Part shown: positions 5,211 to 6,911 of the stretch, in pieces
How the letters are laid out: every line of letters begins with the position of its first letter
Numbering within the stretch: position 1 is the first letter of the stretch
NCBI GenBank assembly: GCA_002385465.1
Contig: DGDN01000061.1
Coordinates: 1-6,911, forward strand
DNA length: 6,911 nucleotides
Reading direction: 5' to 3'
DNA from: Candidatus Fermentithermobacillaceae bacterium UBA3951
Lineage (GTDB): Bacteria; Bacillota; Sulfobacillia; Fermentithermobacillales; Fermentithermobacillaceae
The notes under the pieces: model-generated
The model's database searches: none
What the model saw: the letters and a program-made list of their open reading frames with translations, nothing else
What the model was told of the DNA's origin: nothing
Translations under genes and position numbers: made by a program

Positions 5211-6443
5211 ATGCCGTCACACTTCAGCTGGATAGACTTCTCCGAAGAAGACCGCCAGAAGATGATGGATGTAGTTCGCCTCTTCTCTGAACGCGAGGCT
5301 AGAGACGAGCTGGGCATCGGGACGGTCCGGGATTCCTTTGCAGAGTTCTTCTTTCCGGGAACGAGCACCATCCAAACCCGGGCGAAGTACTTCTTGCTTA
5401 TCCCTTGGATCTACAGGACCCTTGAAGAGAAGCGAGTACCCTCGGCTAGGATCGCGGCTGCTGCTCGCAGATCCGAGACCAGACTTATCTACGCGCTCTT
5501 GGCTTCAGGTGACACTGAAGGCGTAATAGGCCAAGAAGCAAAAGAGGGACTGCAGCGTCTGCCAAGCGCGATCTATTGGAACGGGCTCAGGAGTTGGGGT
5601 ATCCTGCGCTACCCTGGCTGGCGCGATCAGTACCACCGGGAACTCGATTCGTTGTACCGCCGGCGCAGGAGTGCGCTGAAGACTGACGACGAGGAGCCCG
5701 TCGACGGGAACCTGCTCGATACCTGGCATCCTGGGTTACCTGAGGCGCCTAGAGACTTCCCGCAGACGGCATCCTTGGAGCTGACACCGACCGAAGCCCA
5801 GTACCTTCAGGAAAGGATTATGACCTCCCATCCGGACTCGATGCTCGCGAGGCTGGCTCTATGGCCGGAGCCTTCGGACTGCGACTTCCCGTGGGAGCAC
5901 CCTATCGTGCCCTCTTTGACTCAAGCGCTCCAGACGGTTCTGGACCACGCCTGCAACTTCTCTGAGACGATTTTCGGGGCTGCTCTACTGTACAACCTCC
6001 TGCTCGCGAGGGCGCTTCCCAATGAAGAACTGGTGAGTAGGTATGAGAGCCTCATTGGCGGTTGGGTAGCGTTGATTGAGAGTAGAGAAGACGAACTCCG
6101 CAGGTGGTTTGACGAGGGAGGTCTTTGGAATTGCCTTGCGCTTAGGCAAGCGAGGATACCACCGAAGACCCGTTCGTTCGTTGACGGGTGGCTCTCCCTG
6201 ATACTGGGCGAACGGGCGAAGGTAGTGTCTATAGCTTCCGACCAAGCCGCGGCGAGCTTGATCCGTATGCGCGAGTACATGCTCAAAGGAAACCGCGCAA
6301 GGCTCCACAACCGCAGGGCCCTCGAGCGCTGGCGCGGGAACGCCGGAGCTTTCCGGCTGGACTACCGCTGGTCGACGGTCCAGACCATCCTGAACGACAT
6401 CATCACAGGCTTGCTCGGAGGTATATGCAGTGCTCAGGCTTAA
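5211..6443 (+). CDS. DUF6361 family protein
   Basis: A 410-residue soluble protein whose N-terminal half carries the conserved blocks I associate with DUF6361: SWIDFSEEDRQKMMDVV (residues 5-21), DELGIGTVRDSFAEFFFPGT (32-51), STIQTRAKYFLLIPWIYRTL (52-71), EEKRVPSARIAAAARRSE, and PSAIYWNGLRSWGILRYPGW (about 118-137). The C-terminal half is helical and less conserved, with an arginine-rich patch near the end (GNRARLHNRRALERWRGN). There is no signal peptide or membrane segment. The biochemical function of the family is unknown. AGGAGGT ends 5 bases before the ATG, so the start is secure. The gene overlaps the following phospholipase D-like gene by 14 bp, which implies coupled translation and joint function. 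From general knowledge of genome annotations, this family tends to sit beside PLD-like and helicase-type proteins in accessory regions, which points to a DNA-related defence or processing role; that is inference. Confidence 0.85.
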   Translation: MPSHFSWIDFSEEDRQKMMDVVRLFSEREARDELGIGTVRDSFAEFFFPGTSTIQTRAKYFLLIPWIYRTLEEKRVPSARIAAAARRSETRLIYALLASGDTEGVIGQEAKEGLQRLPSAIYWNGLRSWGILRYPGWRDQYHRELDSLYRRRRSALKTDDEEPVDGNLLDTWHPGLPEAPRDFPQTASLELTPTEAQYLQERIMTSHPDSMLARLALWPEPSDCDFPWEHPIVPSLTQALQTVLDHACNFSETIFGAALLYNLLLARALPNEELVSRYESLIGGWVALIESREDELRRWFDEGGLWNCLALRQARIPPKTRSFVDGWLSLILGERAKVVSIASDQAAASLIRMREYMLKGNRARLHNRRALERWRGNAGAFRLDYRWSTVQTILNDIITGLLGGICSAQA

Positions 6444-6911
6444 CGACCGGTCTCTCTACCTTAACGAACTGCGCCCACCCGACGGGTACGTTCTGGACAA
6501 GGCGTTGGGGACCACGTTCACGTTGGATCTCTTGTCGCTTCTCGTCGCGCCAGTATCAATGGTCTTCTATGAGGCCGAGAGTTCTTCTGCTGTCCTTAAG
6601 GATCCTACAGCCGTCCTGGAGGCGCTCAGGCGCGTGACGGGTCGAGTGGGGATCTTTTGCCAACAGGGGCGTATCTCGGTCCCGAGCACCTCAAGCCTCT
6701 TATATAGCTACCTGGAACCGGCCGTGATTGAAGTCCGCCCGCCTCGCAAGAACGGCGTGTTTCACCCGAAGGTGTGGCTGTTGCGCTTTGTTGGGGAGGG
6801 GCTTCCGGTCATGTACCGGTTCCTTTGCCTCTCTAGGAACCTAACGTTCGATAAGTCGTGGGACACCGTCTTGTGCTTAGAAGGGACCGTCCTCAATCGT
6901 CGCTACGGGAT
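6430..6911 (+). CDS. Phospholipase D-like domain protein, 3' end outside window
   Basis: The frame starts at GTG 6430 and stays open to the window edge (160 codons visible). GGAGGT at 6417-6422, inside the end of the DUF6361 gene, is 7 bases upstream and fixes the start; an ATG at 6425 is in another frame. The protein begins MLRLNDRSLYLNELRPPDGY, followed by a helix TTFTLDLLSLLVAP. A PLD-type catalytic half-site appears as FHPKVWLLRF (His112, Lys114) with the following strand FLCLSRNLTFDKSWD (Asn137). This is the 'H.K...S.N' arrangement of PLD-superfamily nucleases such as BfiI-type enzymes and of PLD-like domains fused or linked to helicases. The Asp of a classical HKD motif is replaced by Arg119. 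A second half-site or a helicase domain may lie beyond the window. Probable phosphodiesterase acting on nucleic acid; substrate inferred. Overlap with DUF6361 indicates one operon. Confidence 0.85.
   Translation, partial: MLRLNDRSLYLNELRPPDGYVLDKALGTTFTLDLLSLLVAPVSMVFYEAESSSAVLKDPTAVLEALRRVTGRVGIFCQQGRISVPSTSSLLYSYLEPAVIEVRPPRKNGVFHPKVWLLRFVGEGLPVMYRFLCLSRNLTFDKSWDTVLCLEGTVLNRRYG

Noticed and set aside
6188..6637. 149-residue + strand frame at the end of the DUF6361 gene
   Set aside because: Shadow: the true continuation is the GTG-started PLD-like frame at 6430, which has a proper ribosome binding site and family motifs.

Overview
The window looks like a chromosomal segment of a moderately high-GC (roughly 55-57% by eye) bacterium. 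Strong AGGAGG-type ribosome binding sites, frequent TTG/GTG starts, consensus sigma-A-like promoter hexamers and a DUF2975/YozG-type regulator pair suggest a member of Bacillota (clostridial or a deep-branching relative) or a neighbouring Gram-positive-like lineage. This placement is inference only; there is no rRNA or marker gene here.

Layout. (1) 1-576 (+): 3' part of a small multi-pass membrane protein, open at the left edge. (2) 669-1497 (-): two-gene operon encoding a DUF2975 membrane protein followed by a small YozG-like Cro/C1-type regulator, driven by a near-consensus promoter at 1681-1710 whose -10 box sits exactly between two 6-bp inverted arms. (3) 1718-2350 (+): no intact gene, but recognisable relics of a GntR-type regulator and of the C-terminus of exodeoxyribonuclease III, with a 71-bp-period degenerate repeat in the latter. 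(4) 2347-2934 (+): intact NADPH-dependent FMN reductase-type flavoprotein with a strong ribosome binding site and a long hairpin terminator. (5) 2991-4625 (-): large beta-propeller (PD40/WD40-like) lipoprotein, converging on the flavoprotein gene, with an 11-bp tandem repeat at its promoter. (6) 4763-5055 (+): relic of a rhodanese-like protein, then a leader region containing three perfect palindromes. (7) 5211-6911 (+): a DUF6361 family gene overlapping by 14 bp with the start of a phospholipase D-like protein gene that runs off the right edge.

How the genes fit together. The right-hand operon (DUF6361 plus PLD-like protein) is the most interesting candidate system: tight overlap implies coupled synthesis, and a nuclease-type PLD fold next to a conserved unknown protein resembles accessory/defence modules. 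The helicase or other partners, if present, lie beyond the window. The DUF2975-regulator pair probably controls its own promoter. The three relics (GntR, exonuclease III, rhodanese), all on the + strand, show that the two long apparently gene-free stretches are decayed genes rather than purely regulatory DNA. All family assignments are by reading the translated sequence; no search was run.
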